Shown here: positions 1-5,579 of the stretch, piece by piece | How the letters are laid out: every line of letters begins with the position of its first letter | Numbering within the stretch: the stretch's first letter is position 1 | Assembly: GCA_040007035.1 (NCBI GenBank) | Contig: JBDTVU010000115.1 | Span: forward strand, 1-10,854 | Direction of reading: 5' to 3' | Origin: CAIWHR01 sp040007035 | GTDB taxonomy: Bacteria; Pseudomonadota; Gammaproteobacteria; Burkholderiales; Casimicrobiaceae | DNA length: 10,854 nucleotides | Notes under the pieces: generated by a model | What the model was told of the DNA's origin: nothing | Databases searched by the model: none | The model's input: the letters and a program-made list of their open reading frames with translations, nothing else | Position numbers and translations under genes: made by a program

Positions 1-74
1 CGACGGCGTCGTCGCCGTGGAGCTTCTACCGCGACAACATCGACGAGGAATACCCCGCCAAGCGGATCCGCTGA
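1..74 (+). CDS. C-terminal end of an unrecognised protein (5' end outside window)
   Basis: An open frame enters from the left edge (codons begin at base 3) and ends at TGA 72-74. Of its 23 visible sense codons, 22 end in G or C, matching the codon use of the confident genes here, so it is probably the true end of a gene. The visible tail is hydrophilic, with aromatic residues (PWSFYR) followed by an acidic patch (DEE) and a basic end (KRIR). I do not recognise the family from so short a piece. It converges on the Hsp20 gene, with a strong hairpin beginning two bases past its stop. Confidence 0.55.
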   Translation, partial: TASSPWSFYRDNIDEEYPAKRIR

Positions 75-75
75 G

Positions 76-108
76 CGCGGACGCGCGCGCCGGCGGAGCG
101 CGTCCGCG
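76..108. terminator. GC-rich hairpin between convergent genes, terminator-like
   Basis: An 11-bp perfect inverted repeat (arm CGCGGACGCGC at 76-86, partner at 98-108) encloses an 11-base GC-rich loop. It starts two bases after the upstream stop codon and lies between two converging genes, where a transcription end is expected. Neither side is followed by a T-tract, so it is not a textbook intrinsic terminator. It may act as a 3'-end stabiliser or pause site. The structure is seen; the role is inferred. Confidence 0.45.
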
Positions 109-144
109 ATCCGCCGGCCACCGATGGCGCGGGCGCCGCTGCCG

Positions 145-567
145 TTACTGGACGGTCAGCTTGCGCCCGGCCTGCGCGGCCTTCTTCGCCAGCGTCAGCT
201 CGAGGACGCCGCTTTCGTACTTCGCGACGCTCGTCGCTTCGTCGACCTCGACCGGCAGCGTGAAGCTGCGGTACAGGCTGCCGGAGAAACGTTCGCTGCG
301 GAGCAGCCGCTCGCCGTCCTTGCGCTCGGCCTCGCGCTTGACTTCGGCGCCGATCGTCACCTGGTTGCCGTCGATGGTGATGTCGATCTCGTCCTTCTTC
401 ACGCCGGGAATCTCGGCATGGACGACGTAAGCGCCGTCATTCTCGGTGACGTCCATCCGGATCGCCACCGGCGGCTTGCCGGTGCGCGCGGGTGTTAGAA
501 AGCCGCGGAGCAGGTCGTCGAAGTCGGCAACGGCATACGGGTCGCAGCGGGTCAGGCGGTTCATCAT
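145..567 (-). CDS. Small heat-shock protein, Hsp20/alpha-crystallin family
   Basis: The 140-residue protein is an ATP-independent holdase chaperone that binds unfolding cytosolic proteins and forms oligomers. The alpha-crystallin domain spans about residues 34-129, with the AEIPGVKKDEIDI strand (51-63), YRSFTLP (99-105) and the hallmark GVLELTLAKK (120-129). The C-terminus ends in L-T-V (137-139), an I-x-I-type motif used in sHsp oligomer contacts. The N-terminal arm (1-33) is short. The start is the first of two adjacent ATG codons (567 and 564), six bases after GGAG; the second ATG is also possible. The frame stays open upstream to 672, but that stretch is arginine- and proline-rich, has no family match, and overlaps the predicted promoter. 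A sigma32-like promoter and a structured leader lie upstream. It is divergent from the DksA-like gene. Confidence 0.95.
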   Translation of the reverse strand: MMNRLTRCDPYAVADFDDLLRGFLTPARTGKPPVAIRMDVTENDGAYVVHAEIPGVKKDEIDITIDGNQVTIGAEVKREAERKDGERLLRSERFSGSLYRSFTLPVEVDEATSVAKYESGVLELTLAKKAAQAGRKLTVQ

Positions 568-645
568 GATGTTCTCCGGAGTCGGATGGGTTCGATTGCG
601 CCGCCACTGGGGATTGCGTGCCGGGCGGCGGCGTCTCACCCTTCC

Positions 646-673
646 AGTTGCGGGCCGCCCGCGCGAATTCAAG
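646..673 (-). promoter_or_regulatory. Sigma32-like (heat-shock) promoter for hsp20
   Basis: On the minus strand CTTGAA (673-668) matches the sigma32 -35 consensus. After 14 bases comes CCGCAACT (653-646), which resembles the heat-shock -10 consensus CCCCATnT at five of the seven specified positions. Spacing is within the usual 12-15. Transcription would start near 638-640, giving a leader of about 70 bases before the Hsp20 start. The identity of the downstream gene supports the call. Sigma-70 or an FNR-type activator using the dyad at 696-709 is an alternative or additional control. Confidence 0.5.
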
Positions 674-695
674 GCCCCGGCACGGTACGCCGGGA

Positions 696-709
696 TTGAC
701 CGGGATCAA
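696..709. promoter_or_regulatory. FNR/Anr/Dnr-type binding dyad
   Basis: TTGACCGGGATCAA fits the FNR/Anr/Dnr pattern TTGAY-N4-RTCAA exactly and differs from the strict TTGAT-N4-ATCAA at one base. It lies in the 221-bp divergent region between hsp20 and the DksA-like gene, so either or both could be controlled by oxygen or nitrogen oxides. For the DksA-like gene, a weak CACAAT (748-753) could be a -10, placing the dyad about 58 bases upstream of the start point, near a class I activation position. Match by pattern only. Confidence 0.5.
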
Positions 710-788
710 GCCGCCGCCCCTGAGGTTGGGCGACGATGAAAGTGGAGCACAATTGAGTCTTCCCGCACCGAACCCGAAAGTGGATGCC

Positions 789-1193
789 ATGACCACCGCC
801 CCCCTTACGCCCTCCGATCGCGCCAAGCTGAAGGCCGAACTCGAAGCCCGTCGTACCGCGTTGCGCGTCGAGGTGAAGGACCATCTGGGCGGCAGCGGCG
901 ACGAGCGCGTCGTCGGTCTGCGTAACCGCCTGCAGGAGAGCGGCGACGAGTGGGGTGTCGCCGACGGGCTGGCCGAGCTCGACCTGGCCGAGGTGCGCCA
1001 CACGCTAGCCGAGCTGATGCAGGTCGACGCCGCACTGGCGCGGATGCGCGACGGCGCCTACGGCGATTGCATCGAATGCGGCGAGCCGATCGCCCCCGCG
1101 CGGCTGGCCGCGTACCCGACGGCGCCGCGCTGCCTCGCGTGCCAGGCGGCGTGGGAAAAGAAGGCCGGCGGCCCGCCGATCACCGCCGTCTAG
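789..1193 (+). CDS. DksA/TraR-family C4 zinc-finger protein
   Basis: The 134-residue protein has an N-terminal helical, probably coiled-coil region (about 8-88) and a C-terminal zinc finger with Cys94, Cys97, Cys115 and Cys118 (C-x2-C-x17-C-x2-C), as in DksA/TraR proteins. Those proteins enter the secondary channel of RNA polymerase and modify initiation, often with ppGpp. The region expected at the coiled-coil tip (about 50-60: ESGDEWGVAD) is acidic but lacks the DxxDxA motif of true DksA, so it is better called a DksA-like paralogue than dksA itself. ATG 789 is preferred because the helical domain begins just after it; an in-frame GTG at 780 is possible and no strong Shine-Dalgarno is seen. 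Its last 14 bases overlap the 3' end of the opposing S9 peptidase gene. Confidence 0.88.
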   Translation: MTTAPLTPSDRAKLKAELEARRTALRVEVKDHLGGSGDERVVGLRNRLQESGDEWGVADGLAELDLAEVRHTLAELMQVDAALARMRDGAYGDCIECGEPIAPARLAAYPTAPRCLACQAAWEKKAGGPPITAV

Positions 1194-3237
1194 CGGGGCC
1201 CTTGCCGACGGCGCGACGCCGCGCAGCGCCGCCGCCGGGGCCGCCCGGCGCATGCCGCCGGATCCAGTCGAAGAACTCGCGGTACCACAACCGCGAATTC
1301 TGCGGCTTCAGGATCCAGTGGTTTTCGTCGGGGAAGTACACCAGCCGCGCCGGCACGCCCTTCGCCCGCAGCGTGTCGTAATACTGCAGCGCCTGCGTGG
1401 CCGGGACGCGGAAGTCCTGCTCGCCGTGGATCACCAGCGTCGGCGTCTTCATCCGCTTCGCGTAGTGGTGCGGTGACTGCCGCATCACGCGCGCCGGCGC
1501 CTCCCAGTGGAAGCCGCCTAGCTCGTCGCGGAAGAATGCGTAGCCATCGGTGGCCATCATGCTGACCCAGTCGTAGCAGCCGGCGTGGCAGACGTAGGCG
1601 CGGTACCGGTCGGTGTGGCCGTTCATGTACGCGACCATGTAGCCGCCGTAGCTGCCGCCGCTCGCGACGAGCCGCGTGCGGTCGATGTAACCCTGCCGCA
1701 GCATCCAGTCGGTCGCCGCCTCGGTGTCGGCGTACTCCTTCGTCCCGTAGCGGCCGGTGATCGTCTCCATCCACTTCTGGCCGAAGCCCGACGAGCCGTG
1801 ATAGTTGACCGCCGGCACGACGTACCCGTGCCCCGCGAACACGTGCGCGTTCCAGCGGAAATGCCAGCCATCGGTGTGCGCGGAGTGCGGACCGCCGTGG
1901 ATCGAGTGCAGGAGCGGCCACTTCTTCTTCGGGTCGAAATCGGGCGGATAGGTGACGAACACCTGCACCGGCGCGCCGCCCCATCCCTTGATGGTGAACT
2001 CGCGCACGTCGCCCAGTGCATGCCGCGCGAGCAGCGCGCGGTTGACGGTCTCGATCGACCGCTCACTGGTGCCGTCGGCGCGGCACGCGAACAGCGCCGG
2101 CGGGTACATCGCGCTCGCGCGATCGAATGCCAGCACGCTGCCGTCGCGCGACTGCGCAAAGCCGCCGACGGTGCCGCCGGGCACGACCGGCGCCGGCAGC
2201 GGCGCGTCGAGCGCGAGCCGCCAGATTCCCTGCCTTCCGCGATCCTCGACCGTCATCAGCAGCGCGGCACTGTCGGGCGTCCACGCGACGTGGCCGGTCG
2301 CGCGGTCGAGCTTCGGCGCGAGCCGGCGCATCCGGCCGGTCCTGCGCTCCAGCAGCGTCAGGCGACCCTGGTCGTTGAACGCACGCTTCGTGTCGTAGGA
2401 ATGGAAGACGAGCGCGCGGCCGTCCGGCGAATAGCGCGGATGGGCGTCGGCGGTGCCGGATTTCGCCGTCGGCACCCGCTTGCGGCGCGTGGCGAGATCC
2501 ACGGTGACGATGTCGGTCTGCGTCATCATCAGCGGCTCGGGCCCGAGGTCGGCGGTGAGCGCGAGCTCGCGGCCATCCGGGGAGACGTCGAAGTCGTCGG
2601 CCGACGGATCCCATGGCGGCAGCGCGACTCCGGTGCCGGCGAGCGCGTCGCGGCAGCGTCCGGTGGCGACGTCGCAGATGAACACGTGCGGCTCGCGGCC
2701 GTCGGCGAGCCAGTGGTCCCAGAAGCGGAACTCGCGGCGCTCGGTGACGTGCGCCTTGACCTTCGACTCCTTGCGCTCGCGCTTGCGCGTCGCCTGCGCC
2801 GCGGCGGTGCCGAGGTCCGGCCACACCCACGAGATGAACGCGATCCTCCTGCCGTCGGCAAACCATCTGGGCGCCGCGCAGCCGGTCGCGAGCGACGTCA
2901 GCCGCGTCGCCTCGCCGCCGTCCGGCGCGATCAGGTAGATCTGCGGCTCGTCGTCGTCCTTGCGCTTCGCGGTGAATGCGATGAAGCGGCCGTCGGGCGA
3001 CCACTTCGGATCACCGTCCTTGTCGCCGGCGGTGAGCCGGCGCGATTTCCGCGGCGCACCCGCGAGCCCGGTCGGAAACAGCCACAGTTCGGTACGGCCC
3101 TCGTTCTTCTCCATCTCGAAGCCGGTCACCGCGCTGCACGCGAGCCGGCCGTCCGGCGACAGCGTCGGCGTCCCGATGCGCTTGATCGCCCACAATGCGG
3201 TGACGGTCAATGGCGGCTTGCGGCGGGAACGGGGCAT
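1180..3237 (-). CDS. S9 family peptidase (prolyl oligopeptidase / acylaminoacyl-peptidase type)
   Basis: The 685-residue protein is a serine peptidase or acylpeptide hydrolase of family S9 (COG1506 type), expected to cleave short peptides in the cytosol. The N-terminal half is a beta-propeller built from TolB/PD40-like repeats, seen as recurrent SPDGR-type motifs near residues 27, 80, 127, 219, 270 and 320. The C-terminal alpha/beta-hydrolase domain begins near 410, with oxyanion-region HGGP (447-450), nucleophile Ser529 in GGSYGG, Asp608 in GEQDFRVP and His640 in DENHW, so the catalytic triad is complete. There is no signal peptide. ATG 3237 follows AAGGA with seven bases between. The last 25 or so residues are Gly/Ala/Arg-rich and lie beyond the domain, partly where the gene overlaps its convergent neighbour. 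Substrate preference cannot be read from sequence. Confidence 0.95.
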   Translation of the reverse strand: MPRSRRKPPLTVTALWAIKRIGTPTLSPDGRLACSAVTGFEMEKNEGRTELWLFPTGLAGAPRKSRRLTAGDKDGDPKWSPDGRFIAFTAKRKDDDEPQIYLIAPDGGEATRLTSLATGCAAPRWFADGRRIAFISWVWPDLGTAAAQATRKRERKESKVKAHVTERREFRFWDHWLADGREPHVFICDVATGRCRDALAGTGVALPPWDPSADDFDVSPDGRELALTADLGPEPLMMTQTDIVTVDLATRRKRVPTAKSGTADAHPRYSPDGRALVFHSYDTKRAFNDQGRLTLLERRTGRMRRLAPKLDRATGHVAWTPDSAALLMTVEDRGRQGIWRLALDAPLPAPVVPGGTVGGFAQSRDGSVLAFDRASAMYPPALFACRADGTSERSIETVNRALLARHALGDVREFTIKGWGGAPVQVFVTYPPDFDPKKKWPLLHSIHGGPHSAHTDGWHFRWNAHVFAGHGYVVPAVNYHGSSGFGQKWMETITGRYGTKEYADTEAATDWMLRQGYIDRTRLVASGGSYGGYMVAYMNGHTDRYRAYVCHAGCYDWVSMMATDGYAFFRDELGGFHWEAPARVMRQSPHHYAKRMKTPTLVIHGEQDFRVPATQALQYYDTLRAKGVPARLVYFPDENHWILKPQNSRLWYREFFDWIRRHAPGGPGGGAARRRAVGKGPARRR

Positions 3238-3254
3238 CGCTCGATCCTTCTGGT

Positions 3255-3260
3255 TACAAT
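3255..3260 (+). promoter_or_regulatory. Candidate -10 box for the aldo/keto reductase operon
   Basis: TACAAT is one of only two AT-rich hexamers in this 100-bp divergent region and matches the -10 consensus at five of six bases. No good -35 is visible at 16-18 bases upstream. If used, transcription would start near 3267, about 70 bases before the reductase start and head-on with the opposing S9 promoter. Confidence 0.3.
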
Positions 3261-3272
3261 GCTCGGGTGGCG

Positions 3273-3302
3273 ATTCTACCGCCCGGCCCGGCGCCGCGTC
3301 GG
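3273..3302 (-). promoter_or_regulatory. Candidate promoter for the S9 peptidase gene
   Basis: On the minus strand TAGAAT (3278-3273) is a five-of-six match to the sigma-70 -10 box. A weak -35 (CCGACG, 3302-3297) lies 18 bases upstream. The start point would be near 3266, giving a leader of about 30 bases that contains the AAGGA ribosome site. Support rests mainly on the -10 standing out in GC-rich DNA. Confidence 0.4.
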
Positions 3303-3337
3303 CCGCGGCCCCTTTCCCCTTCGAACGGCAATCGACA

Positions 3338-4312
3338 ATGACTGCGATGAACTACCGCCGGCTCGGCGCTTCCGGGCTCAAGGTCAGCGAACTTTCGTTC
3401 GGCTCCTGGGTCACCTACGGCAACCAGATGGGCACCGACGTCGCCCGCGAATGCATGGCCGCCGCGTACGACGCCGGCGTCAATTTCTTCGACAACGCCG
3501 AGGTCTACGCGAAGGGCGAGGCGGAGACGATCATGGGCGAGGCGCTGCGCAAGCTGGGCTGGCGGCGGTCGTCCTACGTCGTGTCGACCAAGTTCTACTG
3601 GGGCCTCGACGACGGCCCGAACGAGAAGAACACGCTGAACCGCAAATACCTGATGCAGGCGATCGATGGGTCGCTCGCGCGATTCCGACTGGATTACGTC
3701 GATCTCGTCTTCTGCCATCGCGCCGACCCCGACACGCCGATCGAGGAAACGGTGCGCGCGATGCACGACATCATCAGTGCCGGCAAGGCGCGATACTGGG
3801 GCACGTCCGAGTGGACCGCGGCCGAGATCGTCGCGGCGTGGCAGATCGCCGAGCGCCACCACCTGCACAAGCCGGTGATGGAGCAGCCGCAGTACAACCT
3901 GCTGCACCGCGACCGCGTCGAGAAGGAGTACGCGCGGCTGTACGGCGACCTCGGCCTCGGCACGACGGTCTGGAGCCCGCTGGCGTCGGGCCTGCTGACC
4001 GGCAAGTACAACGCCGGCATTCCGGCGGACTCGCGCGCGACGATCAAGGGCTACGAGTGGCTCGCCGAGCGCCTCACCGATCCGGCGAAGCTCGCCGCGG
4101 CGCGACGCCTCGCGCCGATCGCGAAGGATCTCGGCTGCACGATGGCGCAGATGGCGCTCGCCTGGTGCCTCAAGAACCCGCACGTGTCGACGGTGATCAC
4201 CGGGGCCAGCCGGCCGGCGCAGGTCACGGAGAACATGAAGGCGCTCGACGTGGCGCCGAAGCTCGTGCCCGACGTGATGGCACGCATCGACGCGGCGCTG
4301 GCCGCGGCCTGA
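3338..4312 (+). CDS. Aldo/keto reductase (potassium-channel beta-subunit / YghZ-like subfamily)
   Basis: The 324-residue protein is an NADP(H)-dependent TIM-barrel oxidoreductase that reduces aldehydes or ketones. The AKR tetrad is present: Asp52 (FFDNAEVY), Tyr57, Lys85 (STKFYW) and His127 (FCHRAD). GKARYWGTSEW (149-159), MEQPQYNLL (181-189) and SPLASGLLTGKY (213-224) match the Kv-beta/YghZ branch, whose bacterial members have been linked to detoxifying methylglyoxal and similar aldehydes. Length is typical. ATG 3338 is chosen because the conserved N-terminus (MNYRRLGASGLKVSEL) begins four residues later; ATG 3347 is an alternative and neither has a strong Shine-Dalgarno. It heads a five-gene + strand run, 55 bp before the SDR gene, and is divergent from the S9 peptidase. 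The physiological substrate is unknown. Confidence 0.95.
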   Translation: MTAMNYRRLGASGLKVSELSFGSWVTYGNQMGTDVARECMAAAYDAGVNFFDNAEVYAKGEAETIMGEALRKLGWRRSSYVVSTKFYWGLDDGPNEKNTLNRKYLMQAIDGSLARFRLDYVDLVFCHRADPDTPIEETVRAMHDIISAGKARYWGTSEWTAAEIVAAWQIAERHHLHKPVMEQPQYNLLHRDRVEKEYARLYGDLGLGTTVWSPLASGLLTGKYNAGIPADSRATIKGYEWLAERLTDPAKLAAARRLAPIAKDLGCTMAQMALAWCLKNPHVSTVITGASRPAQVTENMKALDVAPKLVPDVMARIDAALAAA

Positions 4313-4367
4313 ACGCGCGCTGGCGCACGTTCACGCACATACACACCCCGGCACGCTCGTCCCCGCC

Positions 4368-5072
4368 ATGCCCGACCGCCCCGTCGCCCTCGTCACCGCC
4401 GCCGGCAAGGGGATGGGCGCCGCCTGCGCGCGAACGCTCGCCGCTCGCGGCTACCGCGTGTCGCTGCTGGCGCGCGGCGCCGACGTCGAAGTGCTGGCGC
4501 GCGAGCTCGGCGGCCGCGCGACGCGCGGCTCGGTCGCCGACGCTGGCGACCTCGAGCAATTCGTCACGAGCACGCTCGATGCGTGGGGCCGGATCGACGC
4601 CGTCGTCAACAACACCGGCCACCCGGCGAAGGGGCCGCTGCTGGAACTGACCGACGCCGACTGGCACGCCGGGCTCGACCTCGTGCTGCTCAACGTCGTC
4701 CGGATGGCGCGGCTGGTCACGCCGCCGATGCGCGAACGCGGCGGCGGCGCGATCGTCAACATTTCGACCTTCGCCGCGTTCGAGCCCGACGCGCGGTTTC
4801 CGATCAGCGCCACGTTGCGCGCTGCGCTGGGCAGCTTCTGCAAGGTGTATGCGGACCAGCAGGCGGCGCACAGCATCCGGATGAACAACGTGCTGCCCGG
4901 ATTCGTCGACACCAAGGGCGTCAACGACGCCAACCTGACCGCGATTCCCGCGCAGCGCTACGGCAGCGTCGACGAGATCGCGGCGACGGTCGCGTTCCTG
5001 CTTTCGGCGGACGCCGGCTACATCACCGGCCAGAACCTGCGCGTCGACGGCGGGCTGACGCGGTCGGTGTGA
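4368..5072 (+). CDS. Short-chain dehydrogenase/reductase-fold protein with altered catalytic triad
   Basis: The 234-residue Rossmann-fold protein has SDR features: a glycine-rich dinucleotide loop TAAGKGMG (10-17), NNTG (81-84) in place of NNAG, helix asparagine Asn109 (LLNVVR), the IVNIS strand (129-133), PGFVDT after strand six (177-182) and the C-terminal GQNLRVDGG (221-229). Aligning RAALGSF (151-157) with the KAxLxxF segment of FabG-type enzymes places Ser147 at the catalytic Tyr, Arg151 at the Lys and Thr134 at the Ser, with the normal 13- and 4-residue spacings. None of the three canonical catalytic residues is therefore retained. The fold and cofactor loop are intact, with no frameshift. 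It may bind NAD(P) and act by another mechanism, or be non-enzymatic. The stop lies 16 bp before the DUF1499 start, suggesting co-transcription. Confidence 0.9.
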   Translation: MPDRPVALVTAAGKGMGAACARTLAARGYRVSLLARGADVEVLARELGGRATRGSVADAGDLEQFVTSTLDAWGRIDAVVNNTGHPAKGPLLELTDADWHAGLDLVLLNVVRMARLVTPPMRERGGGAIVNISTFAAFEPDARFPISATLRAALGSFCKVYADQQAAHSIRMNNVLPGFVDTKGVNDANLTAIPAQRYGSVDEIAATVAFLLSADAGYITGQNLRVDGGLTRSV

Positions 5073-5088
5073 ACGGTCGGATGCCGCA

Positions 5089-5571
5089 ATGCGCGTCGCT
5101 CTCGCCGCCCTGCTCCTCCCGTTGACGATGATGGCCGCGAGCACGCCGGCCTCAGCCTCGGCGTTCGGCACGCTGTTCGCGGGCAGCCCGCCGTCGACGC
5201 TCGGCGTCCACGGCGGCCGGCTCGCACCGTGCCCCGAGCGGCCGAACTGCGTGTCGAGCCGGGCGACCGACGCCGGTCACGCGGTCGCCGCGCTGCAGTT
5301 CCGCGGCGACGCCGCGGCGGCGATGGCGACGCTGGCCCGCGTCGTCCGCGCGGAGCCGCGGGCGACCGTCATCGCGGCAACACCGGGATACCTGCACGCC
5401 GAGTTCGCCAGCGCGGCGATGGGCTTCGTCGACGACGTCGAGTTCGCGCTCGATCCCGCCGCCGGGGCAATCGAGGTTCGCTCGGCGGCACGACTGGGCT
5501 ACTATGACTTCGGCGTCAACCGGAAGCGCATCGAAGCGCTCGCCGCCACCTTCGCCGCCATGCAACGCTGA
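5089..5571 (+). CDS. Exported DUF1499-domain protein
   Basis: The 160-residue protein has a probable signal peptide (hydrophobic 3-19, cleavage near ASASA, residues 21-25) followed by a DUF1499 domain. Family landmarks are CPERPNCVSS (48-57, Cys48 and Cys54), YLHAEF (101-106), GFVDDVEF (112-119), IEVRSAARLGYYD (128-140) and GVNRKRIE (142-149). The biochemical role of DUF1499 is not established. Localisation is probably periplasmic or membrane-tethered; there is no lipobox. The start at 5089 is required by the signal peptide; no strong ribosome site precedes it. It lies 16 bp after the SDR stop and 8 bp before the VIT-type gene, so it is probably co-transcribed and translationally coupled. Confidence 0.9.
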   Translation: MRVALAALLLPLTMMAASTPASASAFGTLFAGSPPSTLGVHGGRLAPCPERPNCVSSRATDAGHAVAALQFRGDAAAAMATLARVVRAEPRATVIAATPGYLHAEFASAAMGFVDDVEFALDPAAGAIEVRSAARLGYYDFGVNRKRIEALAATFAAMQR

Positions 5572-5579
5572 CCCCCACC

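Noticed and set aside
568..672. N-terminal extension of Hsp20 to ATG 672
   Set aside because: The added 35 residues are Arg/Pro-rich and unlike any sHsp arm, the region holds the sigma32-like promoter, and a GGAG site sits right before ATG 567.
3301..3310. Palindrome GGCCGCGGCC upstream of the aldo/keto reductase
   Set aside because: It is expected by chance in GC-rich DNA, with no second copy or flanking motif seen.
1585..4650. Very long stop-free + strand frame (about 1020 codons)
   Set aside because: It runs antisense to the S9 peptidase, then out of frame through the aldo/keto reductase and into the SDR gene. Its translation is Arg/Ala/Gly-rich without any domain. In DNA with about 70% GC, stop codons are rare in shadow frames.
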